Source: Flavobacteriales bacterium | Lineage (GTDB): Bacteria; Bacteroidota; Bacteroidia; Flavobacteriales_D; Sanyastnellaceae | NCBI GenBank assembly: GCA_015660615.1 | Contig: DQKQ01000089.1 | Span: forward strand, 1 to 7,505 | Length of the DNA: 7,505 nt | Reading direction: 5' to 3' | Shown: positions 1 through 5,476 of the stretch, in pieces | Layout of the letters: each line of letters begins with the position of its first letter | Numbering within the stretch: position 1 is the stretch's first letter | Program-made: the position numbers and the translations under genes | Notes under the pieces: model-generated | Told to the model about the DNA's origin: nothing | The model's database searches: none | The model's input: only the letters and a program-made list of their open reading frames with translations

Positions 1-701
1 CATTCCCTGAAATGCGCGCTGCGTCCCTCACTCTCGAGGATGCAAATATCAATCTAGACCTTGCGAAAACTGGGTATCTACCTCGTTTATTTGGGTCATA
101 TAACTTCGGATCAGGATACTCTGCAAATAGACAAATCCCTGTAGGAGAACCCACTTATGACTGGGCTGAATTGGGTCAATTAGAGGATGGAACTCCCGTC
201 TATTATTCAGGCGTCACAGCCGACGGTGCTCAAGTAATTCCCCTTGTGCCTAATTACTCTGAATATGAAGCTATTTCTTTTTCTGATCAGCTTTCTATGA
301 ACATCAACCAAAGTATTTTCTTCTCTCTTAGCATTCCTGTTTTAAACGGTTTTAATACACGTGCAGGGGTAAAGCAGGCTGAAGTGGGAGTACTTCAATC
401 AAAGTACGCACAGCAGTTGACTAAGCAAGCTTTGACTCAAACTATAGAAAGTGCTTGGGCTGATGCTATTGCCTCACAAAAAAACCTCTTAGCTCAAGAA
501 GCAGCTCTTTCTTCAGCAGAACTTGCATTTGCAAACACCAAATTAAAATTCGAATCTGGAGCTATTTCTGCTCTTGATTATGCCGATTCAAGAACGAGGT
601 TAGACAACGCTAGAGTGAATATGCTACGAACTAGATATGATCTTTTGTTTAAATCAAAGATTTTAGATTTCTATCAGGGTAAGGCCATCATATTACGCTA
701 A
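1..701 (+). CDS. TolC-family outer-membrane efflux protein (3' part)
   Basis: The open frame enters from the left edge (frame starting at base 3, reading FPEMRAASLTL), so only the last ~233 residues are present; the ATG at 12 is internal. The visible part matches the second TolC structural repeat. It has a helix (RAASLTLEDANINLDLAKTG), then beta-barrel-like strands (YLPRLFGSYNFGSG) with a Tyr/Asp/Gly-rich loop of about 45 residues, then strands again (FFSLSIPVLNGFNTRAG), then a long Ala/Gln-rich alpha-hairpin. The hairpin turns at ESGAISALDY (about bases 552-581), the place of the periplasmic tip motif in TolC. Family role: a trimeric outer-membrane channel that provides the exit duct of tripartite efflux or type I secretion pumps. 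The adaptor gene starts 11 nt downstream, so the two are very likely co-transcribed partners. Substrate cannot be told from the sequence. Confidence 0.9.
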   Translation, partial: FPEMRAASLTLEDANINLDLAKTGYLPRLFGSYNFGSGYSANRQIPVGEPTYDWAELGQLEDGTPVYYSGVTADGAQVIPLVPNYSEYEAISFSDQLSMNINQSIFFSLSIPVLNGFNTRAGVKQAEVGVLQSKYAQQLTKQALTQTIESAWADAIASQKNLLAQEAALSSAELAFANTKLKFESGAISALDYADSRTRLDNARVNMLRTRYDLLFKSKILDFYQGKAIILR

Positions 702-712
702 TAAATACCACT

Positions 713-1996
713 ATGACTAAAAAACACATTTTTATCATTCTTGGAGGGGTTCTTATATCACTAGTTGTAGCTGCATCTTTTTTTGGCGGGAAGAGGGAAC
801 TGCCTGAGGTGATTACGACAACTGCTGAGTTAAATAATATAGTTGAAAGGGTTAGTGCTTCCGGTAAAATCCAACCTGAACTTGAAGTTAGCGTCAGTGC
901 CGAAGTCAGTGGACAATTAATCGAGCTACCGGTAAAAGAAGGAGACGTCGTGGCTGAGGGCGACCTACTAGCCGTAATCAACCCTGATGTGTATATTTCT
1001 GCTCGTAACAGAGCTCAAGCAGCTGTTAATACTACACTTTCTAATTTATCATCGGCTAAAGCTATGCTTGCATCAAGTGAGTCGGGATATTTCGTGGCTA
1101 AGAAATCTTGGGATAGAAATCAAATCTTGTTTAAGAGCGGAGTTGTGTCTGAAGCAGAATTTCATCAATCAGAATCGGCATTTAATGCTGCCGAAGCTAA
1201 CTTAGTAAGTGCAGGAGAAGGTGTTAAAAGTGCTGAATATTCTATACTTAGCGCACAAGCTTCACTCCAAGAGACATTAGATAACTTATCTAGAACTACG
1301 CTACGTGCACCACAGGCAGGTATAGTAACTGCTCTAGTCAAAGAGGTTGGAGAAAGTGTTCAGGGAAATGGCTTCGTTGCCGGAGAAGTGGTAATGAAAA
1401 TAAGCAATCTCGGCCTTATGGAAGTAGATATTGAAGTGAATGAAAGTGACATAGTCAGGGTGAAGATTGGCAACAATGCAGAAATTGAAGTTGATGCATA
1501 TTTAGACGAAACCTTTAAAGGTCACGTCAGCGAAATAGGCAATACTGCTTTAAATGCAGGCGTAAATGGATTTAACCTAGATCAAGTGACTAACTTCTCG
1601 GTAAAAGTTAGGATTAGCCCTGATAGCTACAAACATCTATTAAACGATTCTTCAAAATCACAATCGCCATTTAGACCTGGAATGAGTGCCACTGTAGATC
1701 TGCTAACCCGAAATGTAAAAGATGTTGTCTCAATTCCCATTCAATGTGTATCAACACGGAAATCTGAGGACAGTGACGATGCTGAATTAGGTGTTTTTCT
1801 TATGGGGGAAGAAAATGAAGTTGTTTGGAGTAAAGTTAAAACTGGAATTCAAGATAATTTTAATATTGAAATCATATCCGGGTTGAAAGAGGGGGATGTA
1901 ATCGTGAGCGGACCGTATGATATGGTTTCCCGTAAGCTCGAAGACGGTGATAAGGTGGAGGTGAAAGAAGAAGAAAAAGAAGAAGAATTTGACTAA
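713..1996 (+). CDS. Periplasmic adaptor subunit (HlyD/MacA-like membrane fusion protein)
   Basis: This 427-residue protein would bridge an inner-membrane pump to a TolC channel. It has one N-terminal membrane anchor (residues 6-24) after MTKK, with no lipobox. Next come the first half of the lipoyl/barrel-sandwich domain (about 58-91, SGQLIELPVKEGDVVAEGD), an Ala/Ser-rich coiled-coil hairpin (about 97-193), the second lipoyl half (about 194-232, TLRAPQAGIVTALVKEVGE), a beta-barrel (about 237-340, ending RPGMSATVDLL) and a membrane-proximal domain. The hairpin tip has R135, L139 and S146, matching the R-x3-L-x6-S motif that docks adaptors to TolC. The tail is very acidic (KEEEKEEEFD). The MacA-like look suggests an ABC (MacB-type) partner, but an RND partner is not excluded; no inner-membrane partner lies nearby downstream. 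The stop codon overlaps the tsaB start by one base (TAATG). Confidence 0.9.
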   Translation: MTKKHIFIILGGVLISLVVAASFFGGKRELPEVITTTAELNNIVERVSASGKIQPELEVSVSAEVSGQLIELPVKEGDVVAEGDLLAVINPDVYISARNRAQAAVNTTLSNLSSAKAMLASSESGYFVAKKSWDRNQILFKSGVVSEAEFHQSESAFNAAEANLVSAGEGVKSAEYSILSAQASLQETLDNLSRTTLRAPQAGIVTALVKEVGESVQGNGFVAGEVVMKISNLGLMEVDIEVNESDIVRVKIGNNAEIEVDAYLDETFKGHVSEIGNTALNAGVNGFNLDQVTNFSVKVRISPDSYKHLLNDSSKSQSPFRPGMSATVDLLTRNVKDVVSIPIQCVSTRKSEDSDDAELGVFLMGEENEVVWSKVKTGIQDNFNIEIISGLKEGDVIVSGPYDMVSRKLEDGDKVEVKEEEKEEEFD

Positions 1997-2703
1997 TGGG
2001 TGTTATTCTTCATTTAGAAACGACAACTCATCAGTGTGCTGTTGCTCTTTCAAAGTCTGGAGAACTTCTTGCAAACAGATGTGTGCGCGAAAATGGCTAT
2101 AGTCACGCCGAGAAACTTCAGACATTTATAGATGAAGTTTTCATAGAAGCAATACTGGAACGCGAGGTTCTTTCAGCAGTTAGTGTTTCTGGTGGTCCTG
2201 GGTCTTACACTGGGTTAAGAATAGGTGTGGCTGCAGCGAAAGGACTTTGCCATGCTTTAGGAATCCCTCTTATTTCAGTTGATACGTTGACTGTTCTGGC
2301 TGTACAAGCGAGGGCAAAACAGCCTAATTTTGATGCATACGTACCTATGTTAGATGCTAGGAGAATGGAGGTCTATTCTCGTTGCTTTGACTCTGGGCTA
2401 GACAACTCTAGTAATATTGAGTCAATCATAGTGGATGATAAAAGTGTATTCCCTTGGGATGGGCTGGAGAAAATTTGTTTTTCTGGAGATGGGGCGCTAA
2501 AGTGTTCTGAAGTTCTTTCAGGAAATAATAGAGTGTTTGTTGAAGATTGGCCAACTGCTGAGGCTGCAATTGAGTTAGCTAGCGATAAGTTTAATAAGGG
2601 GATATTTGAGGATCTTGCTCTGTATGAACCGACCTATCTAAAAGAATTTATAGCTGGGGAAGCTAAGGATCCGCTAGGGCTTAGAGGTCGGATACTTAAT
2701 TAA
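1996..2703 (+). CDS. tsaB: tRNA N6-threonylcarbamoyladenosine biosynthesis protein TsaB
   Basis: TsaB (YeaZ) is the non-catalytic ASKHA-fold partner of TsaD. With TsaD and TsaE it transfers the threonylcarbamoyl group to A37 of tRNAs reading ANN codons, in the cytoplasm. The 235-residue product shows the family hallmarks: an N-terminal phosphate-loop-like strand with LHLETTTHQCAVAL (residues 5-18), GYSHAE (34-39), the signature SGGPGSYTGLRIG (65-77) followed by AAAKGLCHALGIPLISVDTL, MLDARRMEVY (118-127), and the C-terminal YEPTYLKEF (210-218). Length is normal for the family. The ATG overlaps the last base of the adaptor stop codon, which suggests translational coupling. No independent promoter is evident; expression probably depends on the efflux operon or an internal promoter. 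The functional link to efflux is most likely only positional. Confidence 0.96.
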   Translation: MGVILHLETTTHQCAVALSKSGELLANRCVRENGYSHAEKLQTFIDEVFIEAILEREVLSAVSVSGGPGSYTGLRIGVAAAKGLCHALGIPLISVDTLTVLAVQARAKQPNFDAYVPMLDARRMEVYSRCFDSGLDNSSNIESIIVDDKSVFPWDGLEKICFSGDGALKCSEVLSGNNRVFVEDWPTAEAAIELASDKFNKGIFEDLALYEPTYLKEFIAGEAKDPLGLRGRILN

Positions 2704-2708
2704 ATAAG

Positions 2709-3137
2709 ATGAGAAAGTTAAGAATTCCACTTGTGATTGTTGGAGCGTATTTTTTAATGCAATCCTCTTGCGAACAGAATAACCAGAATATTCCTTATGT
2801 CCCTGTGAATTTTGACATTAATCTTAACCTCCCTTCATACACCTCGCTCAATTTTCCTGGTGAGCACCTGATTGTTCAAGGTGGTTCTAAGGGGATTATT
2901 ATTTACAGATACACCATGGATGAATTTGTGGTACTCGATAGACACTCAACTTTTGATGTGACACTGGGATGCCATGTGGCTGTTGAGTCAGATGGAATTA
3001 CCCTTTATGATGAAAGCGAATGTTCTGATTCAAAATGGATAATCCTTGACGGATCAGTAATGCAAGGGCCAGCAACTCTACCTCTTCATAGATATAGAAC
3101 TAATTGGAACCCACCAATACTTCACGTTTACAATTAA
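2709..3137 (+). CDS. Small lipoprotein, Rieske-like fold without cluster ligands
   Basis: This is a 142-residue protein with no named function that I recognise. An N-terminal KLRIP plus hydrophobic stretch (residues 6-17) ends at SSC, with Cys21 as a plausible lipidation site; the -3 residue is Gln, so the lipobox is imperfect. The mature part is mostly beta. Its C-terminal stretch, ILDGSVMQGPATLPLHRYRT (residues 112-131), closely resembles the end of Rieske [2Fe-2S] domains (G-x-V-x-x-GPA-x-x-PL-x-x-Y). The two ligand motifs (C-x-H and C-x-x-H) are not there: the corresponding areas read LDRHSTFDVTLGC (76-88) and ECSDSKW (104-110). It is therefore probably a cluster-less Rieske-fold lipoprotein facing the periplasm or outer membrane, as seen in other Bacteroidota from memory of the family. 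It starts 5 nt after tsaB and converges with ahcY 16 bp away. The gene call is firm; the fold assignment is moderate. Confidence 0.8.
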   Translation: MRKLRIPLVIVGAYFLMQSSCEQNNQNIPYVPVNFDINLNLPSYTSLNFPGEHLIVQGGSKGIIIYRYTMDEFVVLDRHSTFDVTLGCHVAVESDGITLYDESECSDSKWIILDGSVMQGPATLPLHRYRTNWNPPILHVYN

Positions 3138-3153
3138 ATAGTCTCGGTACTTT

Positions 3154-4473
3154 TTAGTATCTGTACTCGTCAGACTTATAAGGGCCGTCTACTGGTACTC
3201 CTATGTAATCAGCTTGTTGCTGAGATAAAACTTCTAGAACAACTCCAACTTTCTCAAGGTGTAGGCGAGCGACTTTCTCATCAAGGTTTTTAGGTAGTGT
3301 GTAAACTTTGTTCTCGTATTTATCTGCTCTCAACCAAAGCTCCAATTGAGCAAGCACTTGGTTAGAGAATGAGTTACTCATAACGAAACTGGGGTGTCCG
3401 GTAGCACAACCTAAGTTTACTAAACGACCCTCAGCAAGAACAATAATGTCCTTTCCGTTAATCGTATATTTATCAACCTGTGGCTTAATCTCATCCTTGG
3501 AATTTCCATGGTTTCCGTTGAGCCAAGCCATATCAATTTCATTGTCGAAATGACCGATATTGCATACAATAGCCTTATCCTTCAACGCCTCAAAGTGAGC
3601 GCCAGTTATAATATCCTTATTCCCAGTTGCAGTAACAATTATATCCGCTTCAGCGCAAGCTTCAAGCATAGGCTTGACTTCGAAACCTTCCATTGCTGCT
3701 TGTAGAGCACAAATAGGGTCGATTTCACTTATTATAACCCTGCAACCAGCGTTGCGAAGAGATTCCGCTGAACCTTTTCCCACATCCCCAAATCCAGCAA
3801 CAGCAGCAATTTTACCGGCCATCATAACATCAGTAGCTCTGCGAATAGCGTCTACTAAAGACTCGCGACAACCGTACTTGTTGTCGAACTTAGATTTAGT
3901 TACTGAGTCGTTAATATTGATGGCTGGCATATTAAGTGTGCCATTTTTTTGACGATCATGAAGTCTCAATACCCCAGTGGTAGTTTCCTCTGAAATTCCT
4001 TTTATTCCTTCAGCAATTTCTGGGAATCTATCAAGCACCATGTTCGTTAGATCTCCTCCATCATCTAAGATTAAATTAAGAGGCTTGCGGTCTTCTCCGA
4101 AGTGAAGGGTTTGTTCTATACACCAATCAAACTCCTCTTCAGTTAGTCCTTTCCAAGCATATACAGGAACCCCCGTAGCGGCTATTGCGGCAGCAGCGTG
4201 ATCCTGAGTAGAGAATATATTACATGAAGACCAAGTGACATCAGCACCCAACTCAACAAGAGTTTCGATAAGAACAGCTGTCTGAATGGTCATGTGTAAG
4301 CAACCCGCTATGCGAGCTCCACTGAGAGGCTTTGTAGGTCCAAACTCCTTACGAATAGCCATTAGCCCGGGCATCTCAGCCTCAGCTAAAAGTATTTCCT
4401 TTCTACCCCAATCAGCAAGGTTAATATCCTTCACCTTATATGGAATATAGGATGTATTAGTTGATGAATTCAT
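3154..4473 (-). CDS. ahcY: Adenosylhomocysteinase (S-adenosyl-L-homocysteine hydrolase)
   Basis: This NAD-dependent cytosolic enzyme splits S-adenosylhomocysteine into adenosine and homocysteine, clearing the inhibitor left by methyltransferases and feeding the methyl cycle. The 439-residue product is full length. Substrate-domain motifs include GCLHMTIQTAVLIETL (H60), SCNIFSTQDHAAAAIA (from 83), ILDDGGDLT (D137) and SEETTTGVLRL (E163). The catalytic segment VTKSKFDNKYGCRES has K193 and D197. The NAD Rossmann loop is GFGDVGKG (227-234), followed by NIGHFDNEID (H308) and GCATGHPSFVMS (H360). The C-terminus PYKSDEYRY keeps K433 and Y437, equivalent to the residues that reach into the neighbouring subunit's NAD site in mammalian enzymes. 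It carries no large insertion. It is transcribed divergently from the PPTase gene, a pairing common in Flavobacteriia, and has a perfect TAnnTTTG element 4 nt before its ATG. Confidence 0.98.
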   Translation of the reverse strand: MNSSTNTSYIPYKVKDINLADWGRKEILLAEAEMPGLMAIRKEFGPTKPLSGARIAGCLHMTIQTAVLIETLVELGADVTWSSCNIFSTQDHAAAAIAATGVPVYAWKGLTEEEFDWCIEQTLHFGEDRKPLNLILDDGGDLTNMVLDRFPEIAEGIKGISEETTTGVLRLHDRQKNGTLNMPAININDSVTKSKFDNKYGCRESLVDAIRRATDVMMAGKIAAVAGFGDVGKGSAESLRNAGCRVIISEIDPICALQAAMEGFEVKPMLEACAEADIIVTATGNKDIITGAHFEALKDKAIVCNIGHFDNEIDMAWLNGNHGNSKDEIKPQVDKYTINGKDIIVLAEGRLVNLGCATGHPSFVMSNSFSNQVLAQLELWLRADKYENKVYTLPKNLDEKVARLHLEKVGVVLEVLSQQQADYIGVPVDGPYKSDEYRY

Positions 4474-4477
4474 GGTG

Positions 4478-4485
4478 CAAATTTA
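4478..4485 (-). promoter_or_regulatory. -7 promoter element of ahcY, next to the start codon
   Basis: On the minus strand this reads TAAATTTG, a perfect match to the Bacteroidota -7 consensus TAnnTTTG. Only 4 nt (CACC) lie between it and the ATG, so transcription should begin at or just before the start codon, giving a leaderless or nearly leaderless mRNA. No good -33 TTTG is seen at the usual distance of about 20 nt, which lowers confidence. Confidence 0.5.
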
Positions 4486-4509
4486 CGAAACGAATTGCTA
4501 TCTAGGACT

Positions 4510-4517
4510 TAACTTTA
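4510..4517 (+). promoter_or_regulatory. Possible -7 element of the PPTase gene
   Basis: This reads TAACTTTA, differing from TAnnTTTG only in the last base. It ends 4 nt before the ATG at 4522, the same spacing as the divergent ahcY element. A TTG at 4495-4497 is too close (12 nt) to act as a normal -33 box. The call rests on one short match plus the mirrored geometry. Confidence 0.3.
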
Positions 4518-4521
4518 CATT

Positions 4522-5130
4522 ATGGGAATAGTCCTAGCAATAAAGTATGTTAATGTTGTCGAAAAGACGAATGATGATGTCATTAGGCGTGTGGGCAAGC
4601 ACTACCCCAAGAGAGATACACGGGGGCTTTCGAAGAATAAAATTGCAGAGCACGAGGCGGTTATCAATTGTTTTTACGAGCTTCTAGGCAGCGAAGATTG
4701 GTGGGTTGAGCACGATGATAGCGGGGCACCTATTCTATTTATAGATGGAGTTCGTGGAAATATGTCGATTTCAATAAGCCACGCAATTGATAAAGTGAAC
4801 GATAGTCAGAGCTTAGCGCACGCAGCGGTAATCATACGTGAAGGGTCAGCTCAAGAAAGTTCGGGGATAGGAGTTGATATCGTAATTAAAGGGGACCCTA
4901 GATTAGAGCGAATAGCTGGTAGAGTGATGAGGAAAGTGGAAGTGGAAAGTGGAAGGTTGGAAGAAGTTTGGGCTTGCAAAGAAGCGATGTTTAAGGCCTT
5001 CGGGCCGGGACTCGACTTCTTGAATGATTTAAAAGTGAACTTTATATCAAACGATTTATTGAAAGGTCTGGGAAGGAAGTGGGAAGTGATACGCAAGGGA
5101 AATGTGGTGGTGGTGCTGGGGCCAGTTTAA
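4522..5130 (+). CDS. 4'-phosphopantetheinyl transferase superfamily protein (Sfp-type)
   Basis: This family transfers the 4'-phosphopantetheine arm of coenzyme A to a serine of acyl- or peptidyl-carrier proteins, activating fatty-acid, polyketide or peptide synthases. The 202-residue product has the expected order: an N-terminal half with the substrate-site SISISHA (residues 82-88), the Mg-binding GIGVDI (115-120, D119), then WACKEAMFKAFG (150-161) with the K153-E154...K158 signature. The residue two after D119 is Val121, where Sfp enzymes usually have an acidic residue. The segment between the two signature motifs is short (about 30 residues) and coincides with a 13-bp tandem duplication. 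The C-terminus ends soon after a run of valines coded by GTG repeats. The context beside ahcY is familiar for flavobacterial PPTases. The carrier-protein target cannot be deduced. The enzyme is probably active, but the loop and Val121 leave some doubt. Confidence 0.87.
   Translation: MGIVLAIKYVNVVEKTNDDVIRRVGKHYPKRDTRGLSKNKIAEHEAVINCFYELLGSEDWWVEHDDSGAPILFIDGVRGNMSISISHAIDKVNDSQSLAHAAVIIREGSAQESSGIGVDIVIKGDPRLERIAGRVMRKVEVESGRLEEVWACKEAMFKAFGPGLDFLNDLKVNFISNDLLKGLGRKWEVIRKGNVVVVLGPV
4931..4956 (+). repeat. 13-bp tandem repeat within the PPTase gene
   Basis: Two adjacent copies of GGAAAGTGGAAG followed by T or G occur at 4931-4943 and 4944-4956; 12 of 13 bases match. The tract encodes roughly RKVEVESGRL, between the GVD and WACKEA motifs. 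Because 13 is not a multiple of three, the two copies are read in different frames. A looser third copy (GGAAGTGGGAAGT, 10 of 13 matching) lies at 5075-5087. Confidence 0.75.
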
Positions 5131-5141
5131 ACGCTTTAACG

Positions 5142-5173
5142 CAACAAGGGAACCCAGTTGGATTCCCTTGTTG
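5142..5173. terminator. Bidirectional hairpin terminator between PPTase gene and rpmH
   Basis: A perfect 11-bp stem (CAACAAGGGAA at 5142-5152 pairing with TTCCCTTGTTG at 5163-5173) encloses a 10-nt loop in which two more C-G pairs are possible. It lies 11 bp after the PPTase stop and 42 bp beyond the rpmH stop, so it can serve both convergent transcripts. There is no clear U-run on either side, so it is not a textbook intrinsic terminator. Confidence 0.7.
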
Positions 5174-5215
5174 AAATAATAAGTTAGAACTATATCTAGC
5201 TCTGGATAGAATTTT

Positions 5216-5386
5216 CTATCTCTGGATACCTTTGTGACGACGCTCAGTCGAAACACTAAGTTTCATACGGCCTTTACGACGACGTGCATTTAACACGTTA
5301 CGACCGCTAGAAGACGCCATACGTTTACGAAAACCGTGCTTGTTGCGGCGCTTTCGAACTGAAGGTTGAAATGTTCTTTTTGGCAT
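5216..5386 (-). CDS. rpmH: Large ribosomal subunit protein bL34
   Basis: This 56-residue, Arg/Lys-rich protein starts MPKRTFQPSVRKRRNKHGFR and continues RMASSSGRNVLNARRRKGRMKLSVS, the unmistakable bL34 pattern. It binds 23S rRNA in the large subunit. The frame stays open upstream to a TTG at 5419, but that codon lies inside the predicted -7 promoter element; the ATG at 5386 gives the conserved MPKRTFQPS start and is the correct choice. The C-terminus (TERRHKGIQR) is a few residues longer than in many bacteria. The gene stands alone between a PPTase and an ABC exporter; rnpA and dnaA, its neighbours in many other phyla, are absent here. Confidence 0.97.
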   Translation of the reverse strand: MPKRTFQPSVRKRRNKHGFRKRMASSSGRNVLNARRRKGRMKLSVSTERRHKGIQR

Positions 5387-5416
5387 GATTTCTATTTTTC
5401 CCTTTATAGAGGAGGG

Positions 5417-5447
5417 CAAAGATAGTGAACTCTTTCTTTACTCACAA
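5417..5447 (-). promoter_or_regulatory. rpmH promoter (Bacteroidota type)
   Basis: On the minus strand a TTG at 5447-5445 is followed after 20 nt by TATCTTTG at 5424-5417, a perfect match to the Bacteroidota -7 element TAnnTTTG with suitable spacing to a -33 TTG core. The expected leader before the ATG at 5386 is roughly 25 nt. It is the best promoter in the window, fitting a highly expressed ribosomal protein gene. Confidence 0.65.
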
Positions 5448-5462
5448 CCCATTTTTAGTTAC

Positions 5463-5470
5463 TAAATTCG
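5463..5470 (+). promoter_or_regulatory. Possible -7 element of the ABC exporter gene
   Basis: This reads TAAATTCG, one mismatch from TAnnTTTG, and ends 6 nt before the ATG at 5477. No TTG is found about 20 nt upstream. If real, it would form a divergent pair with the rpmH promoter and give a very short leader. Confidence 0.3.
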
Positions 5471-5476
5471 CACTCT

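Noticed and set aside
688..981. 97-codon open frame on the minus strand
   Set aside because: It is antisense to the adaptor's start and lipoyl region, and its Ser/Thr-rich product looks like a shadow translation.
3138..3161. Terminator between the lipoprotein gene and ahcY
   Set aside because: The gap is 16 bp and only a 5-bp stem with one G-T pair (GGTAC with GTATC) can be drawn around a TTTTTA loop; too weak to call.
3674..3952. 92-codon open frame on the plus strand
   Set aside because: It is antisense to the NAD-binding region of ahcY, which is an unambiguous gene.
4474..4521. SAH- or SAM-responsive riboswitch upstream of ahcY
   Set aside because: Only 48 bp separate the divergent start codons and the likely promoter lies 4 nt from the ATG, leaving no room for an aptamer.
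5125..5132. GTTTAAAC palindrome over the PPTase stop codon
   Set aside because: An 8-bp palindrome of this composition is expected by chance and has no supporting context.
4851..5256. Two overlapping small open frames on the minus strand (4851-5096 and 5056-5256)
   Set aside because: They oppose the PPTase gene, cross the terminator hairpin, and give no recognisable protein; the second also overlaps rpmH.
5387..5419. Longer N-terminus for bL34 beginning at a TTG
   Set aside because: The TTG falls inside the predicted -7 promoter element, and the conserved family start is MPKRTFQPS at 5386.
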